Shown: one piece after another, positions 45,387 through 53,612 of the stretch
Layout: each line of letters opens with the position of its first letter
How positions within the stretch are numbered: position 1 is the first letter of the stretch
Assembly (NCBI GenBank): GCA_027451745.1
Contig: DAIDIP010000017.1
Span: 1-64,000, forward strand
DNA from: Candidatus Melainabacteria bacterium
GTDB taxonomy: Bacteria > Cyanobacteriota > Vampirovibrionia > Obscuribacterales > Obscuribacteraceae
Length of the DNA: 64,000 nucleotides
Direction: 5' to 3'
Translations under genes and position numbers: made by a program
The notes under the pieces: model-generated
Databases searched by the model: none
Seen by the model: only the letters and a program-made list of their open reading frames with translations
Told to the model about the DNA's origin: nothing

Positions 45387-46562
45387 ATGACTAATCAGTT
45401 GCGGCAACTCAGTTCAAAAAAGGCTGCTCAATTTCAAGAATCTGTTATTCGTGAAATGAGTAGATTAGCTATTAAACATAAGGCTGTTAACCTGGGACAA
45501 GGCGTGCCTGATTTTCCTTGTCCACCTGAATTGAAAGAAGCAGCCTCTAAAGCTATATTCGATGACATCAATCAATATGCGATCACTTTTGGCGACAAAC
45601 TTTTACGTGATGCATTGGCTGAGAAATATTCTCCTGCTCTAGGTTTTACTATCGATCCTGAAACCGAAATTACCGTAACTTGTGGCGCCACGGAAGCTTT
45701 GATGGCAACTTTAATAGCCGTAGTTGACCCCGGTGAAGAAGTGATTATTTTTGAACCATTTTATGAAAACTATCTTCCTCAATCTATCATAGGTGAAACA
45801 ACTGTTCGTTACGTCAGCCTCAAAGCACCACGCTGGCAATTTGATCCCCAAGAATTAGAACAAGCCTTTAATAACAAAACAAGAGCAATTATAATTAATA
45901 CCCCGCATAATCCAACCGGCAGAGTTTTTACAGCTAACGAATTGAAAATCATTGCTGAGCTATGTCAAAAATGGGGTGTCTTTATAATTACTGATGAAAT
46001 CTATGAGCATATTCTCTATAATGGTGCCCACCATGTTTATCCGGCTAGTTTACCTGATATGCGTGATTTAACTATTACGATTACTGGTCTTTCTAAAACT
46101 TATAGTCTAACCGGTTGGCGTATTGGCTGGACAATCGCCAATCCAGAAACTACCACTGCCATTCGCAAAGTGCATGATTTCCTAACTATTGGTGCGCCTG
46201 CTCCATTGCAAAGAGCCTCGGTGGCAGGCGTACAATTGCCTGCTCATTTTTATCTTGAATTGGCGCAAGAGTATGCCAAAAAGCGTCAATACATGATGGA
46301 GACTTTGGATAAAATCGGCATGCCGTATTTCAAACCGGAAGGCTCTTATTATATTTTTTCAGACGTATCTAAATATAATTATGTGAGTGATATAGAATTT
46401 TCACGACACTTATTAACTGACGTAGGAGTAGCTACTGTACCGGGGGCAAGTTTTTTTTCAAGCAAATCGCGGCCAGCCCATTCTTTCATTCGCTTCTGTT
46501 TTAGTCGCAAGCAAGAAACACTTGAAGCTGCTCGAGAACGTCTATGGAAAGCTAAGTTTTAG
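45387..46562 (+). CDS. Class I/II aminotransferase (methionine/kynurenine/aspartate type)
   Basis: A PLP-dependent enzyme of 391 residues. Marks include the N-terminal NLGQGVPDFPCP, NTPHNPTGRVFT, and the PLP lysine Lys237 in TGLSKTYSLTGWRIGW, then a C-terminal FIRFCFS with the substrate-carboxylate Arg. The pattern is closest to the branch that includes YbdL-type methionine and kynurenine aminotransferases. Substrate preference cannot be read from the sequence. It converges with the TMEM14 gene eight bases downstream. Confidence 0.92.
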   Translation: MTNQLRQLSSKKAAQFQESVIREMSRLAIKHKAVNLGQGVPDFPCPPELKEAASKAIFDDINQYAITFGDKLLRDALAEKYSPALGFTIDPETEITVTCGATEALMATLIAVVDPGEEVIIFEPFYENYLPQSIIGETTVRYVSLKAPRWQFDPQELEQAFNNKTRAIIINTPHNPTGRVFTANELKIIAELCQKWGVFIITDEIYEHILYNGAHHVYPASLPDMRDLTITITGLSKTYSLTGWRIGWTIANPETTTAIRKVHDFLTIGAPAPLQRASVAGVQLPAHFYLELAQEYAKKRQYMMETLDKIGMPYFKPEGSYYIFSDVSKYNYVSDIEFSRHLLTDVGVATVPGASFFSSKSRPAHSFIRFCFSRKQETLEAARERLWKAKF

Positions 46563-46570
46563 ACCTTTCC

Positions 46571-46894
46571 CTATTTGAACATCGTCACAAGAAGAACTAG
46601 TTGTTCTAACACACAAAGAACAAGCATCATTCCAGATGGCATAAATTTTTTGGTTTTTATTAGCCTTGCTATAAAAATGCCTTCCAATACTCCTGCTAAT
46701 AAAAAAGCTGTTTTTGCACCTTGCTGCGGATGGTTAAGTGTATAACAAAAACATGCAACCAATGCCAGCGCGCTCACTGTGCCAGCTATCAGTGATGCTT
46801 TACTCTTAGCTTTTTTAAAGCCTATGAAGCCGCCCAATAACACTAGAAAAGCTAAAACTAAAATACTATTCGTGCCGATCATTATTAAATCCAT
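46571..46894 (-). CDS. TMEM14-family membrane protein
   Basis: A 107-residue protein with four short spans rich in Gly and Ala. The GGFIGFKKAKSKASLIAG pattern after the first span and ARLIKTKKFMPSGMM before the last are characteristic of the TMEM14 family, which includes plastid fatty acid exporters (FAX) and cyanobacterial relatives. A transport role for lipids or other small molecules is inferred from family only. Confidence 0.82.
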   Translation of the reverse strand: MDLIMIGTNSILVLAFLVLLGGFIGFKKAKSKASLIAGTVSALALVACFCYTLNHPQQGAKTAFLLAGVLEGIFIARLIKTKKFMPSGMMLVLCVLEQLVLLVTMFK

Positions 46895-46939
46895 TGTCTT
46901 AAACCCCCTATTTCTTTAAAAGACTATTTGTTTGCCGGT

Positions 46940-48397
46940 CTATTTTTCGATCTTAAAAGAATCCAAAACTTTTCCATCTTCTGAAATCTGGCTATAAATT
47001 AGCTTGTTTTGATTTATATCTAAATATGTCAATGAATGTGTGGAAGAAACAAATTCGTTTGTAAAACCAGCGCGATCCGGATTTTCCATCGAACCATAAA
47101 GAGCGGCACCACCGGCGCCAGAAACAACATAGATTATGCCAGTAGGATGAGTATTAGACTTACCATCATATTTTTTGTCAAATATAAAGCTGCCACTGAC
47201 GGTGCCATCTGCATTTATGACTGGAATTCCATTTTTACTTTGAGGGTGAAAAATTAAAGGATAAGACTTTTGATAATTATGAGCATGCCCAGAAAATACT
47301 ATATCGACACCGCAATCTTGAAAAATATCGCTCAGTAAACGCATACGTTGTTCAGTGTTGTGTACTTTATCTATGCTAAATCCGGGCTGATGAAAACAAA
47401 CGAATTTCCAGGTTTTTGATTTGTTGGTTTGTAAGTCTTTGCGCACCCAGTCGCGAAGTTTTGCATTAGTCCAGCTCATATAAGGATTGGCGTCCAATAT
47501 AAGCCAGTGGCTATTGCCATAATCAAATGAATAATTAGACATGGTTGGATAACGATTACCAGTTGTCTCCAGATATCTACTTATATATTCTTCATTACCC
47601 ATTAATCTAGGTATATGAAGTTCACTTCTGCTTTTGATAGGACCATTTAAAGGTGCAGACCACAATTCATAAAAAGCCAAAGCATCTCTAAGTTTGTCAA
47701 AGTTTATGCCTGCTTTGTTGTCACCATAGGCGATATCATGGTTGCCGATAACAGGTAATGCGACCGTGGATTGTAATAAAGGTGCACCTGTTTGTTCGGA
47801 AGCTTTAGCGTTCTCAAATATAGGAAAAAATTTTTGAATATATTCTGATAGGCGTCCATAGGAGTAAACAATGTCACCCAAAATAACAAGAAAATCTGGT
47901 TTCTTTAGATATGTTTGGTAAACAATCTTCCTTTCTGATAAAGTATCGGCCCCGGTGTCTCCAAAAAGTACACAGCGAAATGCTTGCCCCTCAGTCTTAC
48001 GAGCAGTCCCACTTCCGCGAAAAACATCTTTGCCATTTTTGACTAATTTGTATTGAAAAGATTGTCCAGGAACTAGCCCTTCAATTTGATTGTCCCAAAG
48101 ATATAATTTGTCTGGTACAGAATAAGAAAGAATGACTCTTTGGGGTGTTTTTTGTTGTATCCACTGCGATTTATTATGCTCTTTGATATAGAGCTCAAAA
48201 TTGTCTTGATTACTATTGCTTATCCACAATAAATCCAAATTTTCTTCAGCTGCCAATGTTGGGTGATTGCCAAGCTGCAAATAAGGTTTGACAATAAATG
48301 TTTGTTCGCTGTCAGCTAAACAGTCCAAACTTGGAAAAAGTTCTGCTACTAAGAACATCAACAAAATGATGGATAGATAATGCCAGTACTTTTTCAT
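46940..48397 (-). CDS. Secreted metallophosphoesterase (purple acid phosphatase-like)
   Basis: The mature enzyme carries the two-metal phosphatase motifs in order: FGDTGAD, LVILGDIVYSYGR, IGNHDIAYGD, and FSGHAHNYQ. An N-terminal Fn3-like beta region (about 35-130) precedes the catalytic domain, as in purple acid phosphatases. A signal segment follows MKKYWHYL. The frame is open to 48454, but that would overlap tRNA-Phe, so ATG at 48397 is chosen (485 residues). It probably releases phosphate from organic esters in the periplasm. Confidence 0.85.
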   Translation of the reverse strand: MKKYWHYLSIILLMFLVAELFPSLDCLADSEQTFIVKPYLQLGNHPTLAAEENLDLLWISNSNQDNFELYIKEHNKSQWIQQKTPQRVILSYSVPDKLYLWDNQIEGLVPGQSFQYKLVKNGKDVFRGSGTARKTEGQAFRCVLFGDTGADTLSERKIVYQTYLKKPDFLVILGDIVYSYGRLSEYIQKFFPIFENAKASEQTGAPLLQSTVALPVIGNHDIAYGDNKAGINFDKLRDALAFYELWSAPLNGPIKSRSELHIPRLMGNEEYISRYLETTGNRYPTMSNYSFDYGNSHWLILDANPYMSWTNAKLRDWVRKDLQTNKSKTWKFVCFHQPGFSIDKVHNTEQRMRLLSDIFQDCGVDIVFSGHAHNYQKSYPLIFHPQSKNGIPVINADGTVSGSFIFDKKYDGKSNTHPTGIIYVVSGAGGAALYGSMENPDRAGFTNEFVSSTHSLTYLDINQNKLIYSQISEDGKVLDSFKIEK

Positions 48398-48422
48398 AGC
48401 AAATAAAATGCAAATAATAATA

Positions 48423-48495
<73 letters not shown>

Positions 48496-48600
48496 ATAAT
48501 GCGCCCGGTAAAGCTTCTATGAGCACCCATAGCTTGCCAAATATATCACATTAGTGTGGTCAAGTAGCAGGCTGCGAAACGGAGCGGAACGAAATGAAAT

Positions 48601-48836
48601 ATAGCTTGGCCAAAGCAGCGCTAAAGAATGACAGAAGGAGATATGGCGGAACGAAGGGCGGCTATGCCGTCCGAAGTAAAGCGTCTGTACGCGCGTCTGG
48701 GCAAGCGGAGCGCAGACCAGGCAGTGCTAAAAGTTTAGATGGATGAAGTGAAGCGAACGGCGACGGTGAGGCGGCGGAAGCTGAACGAAGTAAAGTACGC
48801 GCGTCTGGGCAAGCGGAGCGCAGACCAGGCAGCGCT
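48601..48836 (-). repeat. Tandem array of three degenerate ~106-base GC-rich units (AGCGCT/ACGCGCGT element)
   Basis: Read on the minus strand, units begin with AGCGCT at 48836, AGCACT at 48728 and AGCGCT at 48622, at spacings of 108 and 106 bases. The first two share an identical 37-base core (plus-strand 48796-48832 and 48688-48724) that ends in ACGCGCGTA and is followed by a CTTTACTTCG motif, with a six-base insertion in the second. The third is more diverged (AGCGCTGCTTTGG, then CGTTCCGC). The region is markedly GC-rich against its surroundings. It fills the gap of about 340 bases between tRNA-Phe and the gene ending at 48836, whose stop codon touches the first unit. No gene is seen in it. 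Confidence 0.75.
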
Positions 48837-49471
48837 TAATATATAGACGAGCTTTGTGTGGATATTTGATTGTTTATCCCAACGATGCGCAAACCTGTAT
48901 CGCCTTTGCGAACTAATAAATTCATTTGAACTTGATTTGCTGCCGGTCTAGCATTTGCTGATTGCATTACCAAAGTTCCATTCAAGCTCACGACGATTGA
49001 ATGGTCAGGGTTAATTGCCACTGCCCTTATCGAAATTGGTTGGAAAGCGCCTACTGACGCTCCAGAGCATACTTGTTGAGATATTTCGGGTGTCCAAAAA
49101 GCTTCATTGAAAGCTTTTAAGGTTTCAGGTGACATCCAATTAGCGGCTGCTTCATGACTTTGAGCAGCAGATTTAGGGGTAAAATCCATTGCTGCTTTCA
49201 TCCACCATTTAACAAAATCCACTGCCAGAGCAGGATCTAATTGTACTTTTTTTGCATAATCATTTGCTGGCACACTAGCGTCTGTTGACTCAGAATTATT
49301 TTTAGAAGGCATACTCTGGCTTTGAGCGAGCTTACTTACAGGTGGTTCATCTTTATTACCGTTGTTGAAGCCGCCAACAAAAAAGCCAAGTAAACAGACA
49401 ATAAGAAGCCCTAGGAGAATCTTATCGTTAAATATTCTTTGTATCGTTGTCCTGACAATATCCTGAAACAT
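48836..49471 (-). CDS. Membrane-anchored protein, possibly VirB8/TraE-like (211 aa)
   Basis: One membrane span (about 18-36) is followed by a Ser/Asn-rich linker. A helical part (VDFVKWWMKAAMDFTPKSAAQSHE, then WMSPETLKAFNEAFW) and strands (ISIRAVAINPDHSIVVSLNGTLVMQ; QVQMNLLVRKGDTGLRIVGI) follow. This order (anchor, helices, WMSPE, then strands with a central VxVxG) is like the NTF2-like periplasmic domain of VirB8/TraE. That would tie it to the secretion-like locus 23 kb away, but the call is tentative. ATG at 49471 with GGGA upstream is preferred to GTG at 49489. Its TAA stop abuts the repeat array. Confidence 0.55.
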   Translation of the reverse strand: MFQDIVRTTIQRIFNDKILLGLLIVCLLGFFVGGFNNGNKDEPPVSKLAQSQSMPSKNNSESTDASVPANDYAKKVQLDPALAVDFVKWWMKAAMDFTPKSAAQSHEAAANWMSPETLKAFNEAFWTPEISQQVCSGASVGAFQPISIRAVAINPDHSIVVSLNGTLVMQSANARPAANQVQMNLLVRKGDTGLRIVGINNQISTQSSSIY

Positions 49472-49691
49472 AAAACGGTTCCCAAACACAATTAGCGGCT
49501 ACCAGTCCATAGATTATGAATTTCCTAAAATAAATATGGACTATTTGCTAATTTAGTGCCCATTTTATCAATTTGCTTAACTTGTCTGGCGATTTATTCT
49601 AAAATCTAGCTCTTATAATATCTCTTATGGAAAACTAGTCTTCTGGGAATTCAGAACTTGAGGAAAGCATAAGCTTTAAGGACAGCACTCA

Positions 49692-50078
49692 ATGAGCGAA
49701 GAACACGATTTTAATGCCACTTGGGCTACTTCTGATCCCAGCAGCTCAAAAATGGTCTCTATGGACGCGGAGCAGGAAGAGAGTGAACATTCGGATGATA
49801 GTACTCAGCTAAGCATTCCGCAAAGATCATTTGTCCAGGATAAATATATAGCTTATACAATTAAACTCCCTGCTTATCAGTTGGCCGCCTTGCAATCTAT
49901 ATGGCTTGAGCTTAAGCGTTTATATGGCGCTCATTCTCCTGATAAAAGTGGCATGATCCAATTAGCCATCGAAGAATGGTTGAAAAGGTGGGATGGTCCT
50001 GAAAAACATGAATTGCTAGACAGTCTTTTGCAAATTAGAGCAGACACGCGTCGGCGACAGTATAAAAAACCAGACTAG
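49692..50078 (+). CDS. Small protein with a ribbon-helix-helix-like C-terminal half (128 aa)
   Basis: The N-terminal 50 residues are acidic, Ser-rich and probably disordered. The rest reads IAYTIKLPAYQLAALQSIWLEL, then SGMIQLAIEEWLKRW: a short strand followed by two helices, as in ribbon-helix-helix DNA-binding proteins. No paired toxin or partition gene is visible. Its TAG stop overlaps that of the convergent DedA gene. A DNA-binding role is a weak inference. Confidence 0.5.
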   Translation: MSEEHDFNATWATSDPSSSKMVSMDAEQEESEHSDDSTQLSIPQRSFVQDKYIAYTIKLPAYQLAALQSIWLELKRLYGAHSPDKSGMIQLAIEEWLKRWDGPEKHELLDSLLQIRADTRRRQYKKPD

Positions 50079-50686
50079 TCTTTCTTGAAATGGTGGACTA
50101 AGTAATAAATAAATCCAGCTCCCAATACTGCCACAATTGCAACGTCAAATTTGTGCCAAATGCTGATAAAGGTTTCTAAATTTTCACCGAACTTAATACC
50201 AACCCAAGCAAGAAAATAACACCAAATTAGTGAGCCAATAAAAGTAAACAAGCTAAACATAGCAAAGTGAGCTTTCAATACCCCAGCTGGAAACGAAATA
50301 AATGTTCTTACCACTGGCAGCATCCGGCAAACGAAAAAAGCAATGTCACCGTGCTTATCAACCCAGCGATCGGCTATTTCAAGATCTTTATGTCTAAGTA
50401 AAAAATATTTTCCGTATTTTTCTAAAAATGGTCTGCCGCCCCATAGTCCCAAAAAATACGAAGGCAGCGATCCAAGCAAGCAACCAAAAGCACCAGCTAA
50501 TGCAGCAAGATGAAAATTTAACTTGCCCTGTTGAACCAACAAGCCAGCTGTAGGCATGATTGCTTCACTAGGTAGTGGAATATTAGCTGACTCAATAGCC
50601 ATCATAAGCACAATGCCTGTATAGCCCCAGCTAGCAATCGTGTCTTTAACTATTTGTAGCAAGGGATCAATCAATTGATGTAACAA
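50075..50686 (-). CDS. DedA-family membrane protein
   Basis: A 203-residue polytopic protein with the DedA signatures: ESANIPLPSEAIMPTAGLLVQQG near the N-terminus and CRMLPVVRTFISFPAG in the middle, plus a closing pair of spans. DedA proteins are inner-membrane transporters or scramblases linked to membrane lipid and charge balance. It lies 32 bases downstream of the acetyltransferase gene and may share its transcript. Confidence 0.9.
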   Translation of the reverse strand: MLHQLIDPLLQIVKDTIASWGYTGIVLMMAIESANIPLPSEAIMPTAGLLVQQGKLNFHLAALAGAFGCLLGSLPSYFLGLWGGRPFLEKYGKYFLLRHKDLEIADRWVDKHGDIAFFVCRMLPVVRTFISFPAGVLKAHFAMFSLFTFIGSLIWCYFLAWVGIKFGENLETFISIWHKFDVAIVAVLGAGFIYYLVHHFKKD

Positions 50687-50718
50687 AATAATATTCCTCC
50701 GATTCGGTCCTAATGATT

Positions 50719-51492
50719 TTAGCTTTTCAAAGTCTCAAAAGCTACTTCATACGCAGGTCTGTCTTCAACATGACAGCGCACTTCAGATCGTTCCTTTACC
50801 ACTCGTGCCGGTGCGCCTACTAGCACTGAATTTGGTGGCGAAGATTGAGTTACTATTGATCCCCCGGCAATTACAGACGATGCACCAATTCTAACTCGGG
50901 GTAATATAAGTGCTTTTGCGCCTACTATAACGCCCTTTTCAAAATAGGGACCTTCTCTACCTTTTTGACAAGGGGGGTGCAAGCTGTCTACCGTACAAGA
51001 CATTGGATAAAAATGTACATCATCTTCTATCGTTGTATAAGTAGCAATAAAAACATTGTTATGGAAGCGACAATTATTTCCTGCTTTGACATAGCCATCT
51101 GATTGGGAGAGCGCTCCAAAGCTGCAATTATTACCAAAGACACTGTATTCGCGAATAAGTGCCCTGTTCCCAGTCTGAAAATTCTCACCTGTCAATGTAC
51201 TAGCGTAAATGATTGTTCCTGATCTAATTACACTTCCTTTGCCTACAGTCAAAACAGGATTGCTGTAATTATCATTTTTTAAATAGTCTGCTAGTCGTTC
51301 GCCAAGAATGCATTGAGCCCCAATAAATGAATTAGCACCAATATGAACATTCTCGTAAATAATTGCGCCAGGCTCTATTTTTACATTTTCTTCTATTACA
51401 ACACCATCTGCAATAAATACAGACGGTGCTATACGAACATTTTTGGCTATTTGTGCTTTTGGACTAATATGACAATTCGCGTAATCGCTCAT
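50719..51492 (-). CDS. Left-handed beta-helix sugar acetyltransferase (WbpD-like)
   Basis: A 257-residue acyltransferase with many hexapeptide repeats (ISPKAQIAKNVRIAPSVFIADGVVIEENVKIEPG) forming a left-handed beta helix. It uses acetyl-CoA. The context, immediately after a DegT-type sugar aminotransferase, suggests N-acetylation of an amino group on a nucleotide sugar, as in the WbpD/WbpE pair or related routes to diamino sugars of lipopolysaccharide. One base separates the two genes' ends. Confidence 0.85.
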   Translation of the reverse strand: MSDYANCHISPKAQIAKNVRIAPSVFIADGVVIEENVKIEPGAIIYENVHIGANSFIGAQCILGERLADYLKNDNYSNPVLTVGKGSVIRSGTIIYASTLTGENFQTGNRALIREYSVFGNNCSFGALSQSDGYVKAGNNCRFHNNVFIATYTTIEDDVHFYPMSCTVDSLHPPCQKGREGPYFEKGVIVGAKALILPRVRIGASSVIAGGSIVTQSSPPNSVLVGAPARVVKERSEVRCHVEDRPAYEVAFETLKS

Positions 51493-51493
51493 T

Positions 51494-52741
51494 CTATAGT
51501 CCTGCGTTTGTATAAACTTGGTTCGCTCCTAAAGGAACTGTCATCATTTCTTGTCCGACTTTTTCTAGCGCTATAGCAACTCGTTTAACCTGTTCATCAC
51601 TAAGTTCGGGATACATAGGCAAAGATATTACTCTCTCTGCTAATTTCTCTGTAATTGGAAAATCACCTTTTTTATAGCTGTAACGAGCAAAGGCATCTTG
51701 TAAATGTATAGGAATTGGGTAATAACACATACTGCCAATGCCATGTTCGGCTAATTTGGACATTACGGTATCACGCATGGTGCTATCACTTGCAGCAACT
51801 ACTGAAGAGCCTGCTCCTAAATTCTTTTCACCAAAATTGACTGCTACAGTATATTGATGCCACACATGCGAAGTCTTATCATCTTTACTCGCATCTAAAT
51901 CATCTGTCAAAACAGGCAAAGTTAGCCAATTAATAGACTTGAGTGCTTGATCATAGCTTTTAGCTAATTGTGCTCGTCTTTCATTCCATTGTTCTAAATA
52001 AGGCAATTTAGCCAGCAATATTGCGGCTTGCAATTCATCTAAACGACTATTTATACCTAATTCTTCATGGTAGTAACGTTTTTTCATACCATGAGCACGC
52101 AATTTGCGCAGGCGTTCGGCTAGCTGTGCATCATTAGTGACAATCATTCCAGCATCCCCACAAGCACCTAGATTTTTAGTTGGATAAAAACTAATACAAG
52201 CAGCATTTCCAAATGAACCAGTTGCTTTGCCTTTGTAAAGTGCACCGATAGCTTGAGCATTATCCTCAATTACTTTTAAAGAATATTTGTTTGCTATATC
52301 CATAATTGCTTGCATATCGGCAGGCATGCCATACAAATGTACCGGCATGATGGCTTTAGTATTTTTTGTGATTGCAGCTTTTATAAGACTTGGATTTATA
52401 TTGAAAGTTTTTGGATCAACTTCTACAAAAACTGGCGTGGCGCCCACCAGTGCTATTGCTTCAGCAGTTGCTGCAAAAGTAAAAGATGGTGTTATGACCT
52501 CATCCCCAGGTCCTATATCTAAAGCCCAAAGAGTTAGTTCTAATGCATCGGTTCCATTGGCCACACCAATGCCGTATTGGCAACCACATATTTTGGCTAC
52601 AGCTTCTTCAAGCTGTGCCCCTTTTTCTCCCAATATATAATTGCCGCTGCGCAAAACAGACATTACTGCTTGCTCTAGTTCTGGGGCAAGAGCCAAAAAC
52701 TGCTCTTTAAGATTGAGTACAGGAACTTTAACGTCTTTCAT
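51494..52741 (-). CDS. DegT/DnrJ/EryC1/StrS-family sugar aminotransferase
   Basis: A PLP-dependent enzyme that aminates a keto nucleotide sugar for envelope polysaccharide. The catalytic Lys lies in ISFYPTKNLGACGDAGM, and NGTDALELTLWAL, SFTFAATAEAI and IEDNAQAIGA are typical. From ATG at 52741 it has 415 residues; an in-frame TTG at 52792 adds 17 with no better binding site. It is directly followed by the acetyltransferase gene. The C-terminus has MTVPLGANQVYTNAGL, slightly longer than usual. Confidence 0.88.
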   Translation of the reverse strand: MKDVKVPVLNLKEQFLALAPELEQAVMSVLRSGNYILGEKGAQLEEAVAKICGCQYGIGVANGTDALELTLWALDIGPGDEVITPSFTFAATAEAIALVGATPVFVEVDPKTFNINPSLIKAAITKNTKAIMPVHLYGMPADMQAIMDIANKYSLKVIEDNAQAIGALYKGKATGSFGNAACISFYPTKNLGACGDAGMIVTNDAQLAERLRKLRAHGMKKRYYHEELGINSRLDELQAAILLAKLPYLEQWNERRAQLAKSYDQALKSINWLTLPVLTDDLDASKDDKTSHVWHQYTVAVNFGEKNLGAGSSVVAASDSTMRDTVMSKLAEHGIGSMCYYPIPIHLQDAFARYSYKKGDFPITEKLAERVISLPMYPELSDEQVKRVAIALEKVGQEMMTVPLGANQVYTNAGL

Positions 52742-52875
52742 ATGCCAGAAAACTTGTGCCACTGAATTTAAAAAAGAGTCTATCCTTTTCAAGCAGCAGC
52801 GTCAAACTTTATCGACATAATTTTAAATAACACTTTGCCCAACAAAATCGCTGTATTAAATGTAATAAATCAAAC

Positions 52876-52918
52876 AAAAAAATAGCGGCAGTGACCAAAT
52901 GTCATTGCCGCTATTTTT
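52876..52918 (-). terminator. Rho-independent terminator
   Basis: A 15-base stem (AATAGCGGCAGTGAC with GTCATTGCCGCTATT, one mismatch or wobble) around the loop CAAAT (52896-52900), flanked by A/T runs on both sides. On the minus strand it ends the HicB-like gene at 52940 with a T-run. On the plus strand it also ends in TTTTT but has no upstream gene. Confidence 0.85.
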
Positions 52919-52939
52919 AATAAGGTGATCTACTGCTAC

Positions 52940-53245
52940 TTAGCGCTTTTTACCAGGCATTGCTACTGTTCTTGAAAGAGCGTTTGTGACGAAAAGGTTA
53001 AGACTTACGCCTTCTTTTTCTGCTCTGTCTACAAGTGCTTGGTGAAGTGATTTAGGCAAACGTACAGTGAATTTGCCACTGAAGCTTAGATAGTGCTCGT
53101 CACCACGTACGGAGGCAGCAGCTCTATTAGCTCTTACTGAGTGCGAGGACTTACGGACCAATTTACGTAGTCCTTTATGGGATACCTTGGCAGGCTTTGC
53201 CGAAGCACCTTTTGGCCTAGATAGCTTTCTAGAACTTCTTTTCAT
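52940..53245 (-). CDS. HicB-like/Arc-type ribbon-helix-helix protein (101 aa)
   Basis: The N-terminal 45 residues are very basic (Arg, Lys, Ser). The C-terminal half reads SGKFTVRLPKSLHQALVDRAEKEGVSLNLFVTNALSR, the classic ribbon-helix-helix found in HicB antitoxins. The usual HicB RNase-H-like N-terminal half is absent, and no hicA-sized gene lies beside it. It is therefore better read as a stand-alone DNA-binding protein. AAGGAG precedes the ATG, and a strong terminator follows. Confidence 0.75.
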   Translation of the reverse strand: MKRSSRKLSRPKGASAKPAKVSHKGLRKLVRKSSHSVRANRAAASVRGDEHYLSFSGKFTVRLPKSLHQALVDRAEKEGVSLNLFVTNALSRTVAMPGKKR

Positions 53246-53612
53246 GTTATTATCTCTCCTTTGTCAACATACATGTAGAAAGGCATGACAATAGATTCCG
53301 TTGTAGCGGAAGTTTGCATGCTTGCTAAAGCTAAAGGCAGTTCAGCAATTAGTTTCCTAAGACATCTGGTATTACAGATGACGCCGGACCAGTTATGCTA
53401 AATACCACCACTTGAAGTGGCATATTCATCTTATCAAAAAGTCTATAAATTGGAAGTCATTTATATATCCTTTTTCAATATGTTCGTAAAATTGCCACCA
53501 CTAAATGATTCGAAAAGCTGCCCCACAGTTGGTGCGGCACCATTTTTAATGGCTGGTATCAAAAATTACAATCGTTAATGAAATTTGCAATATAAGGAGA
53601 AAATCGAAGAAA
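53246..53612. other. Intergenic region between the HicB-like and heptosyltransferase genes
   Basis: This 367-base gap separates divergent genes. TTGACA is present on the minus strand but overlaps the AAGGAG of the HicB-like gene, so it is not a useful promoter call. GGTG, CGG, CACC followed by ATTTTT near 53540 is a short hairpin. On the plus side AAGGAG (53594-53599) precedes the GTG start at 53613 by 13 bases. No gene or repeat is recognised. Confidence 0.4.

Noticed and set aside
52940-53245. HicAB toxin-antitoxin pair
   Set aside because: Only the ribbon-helix-helix half is present and no hicA-sized frame lies beside it.
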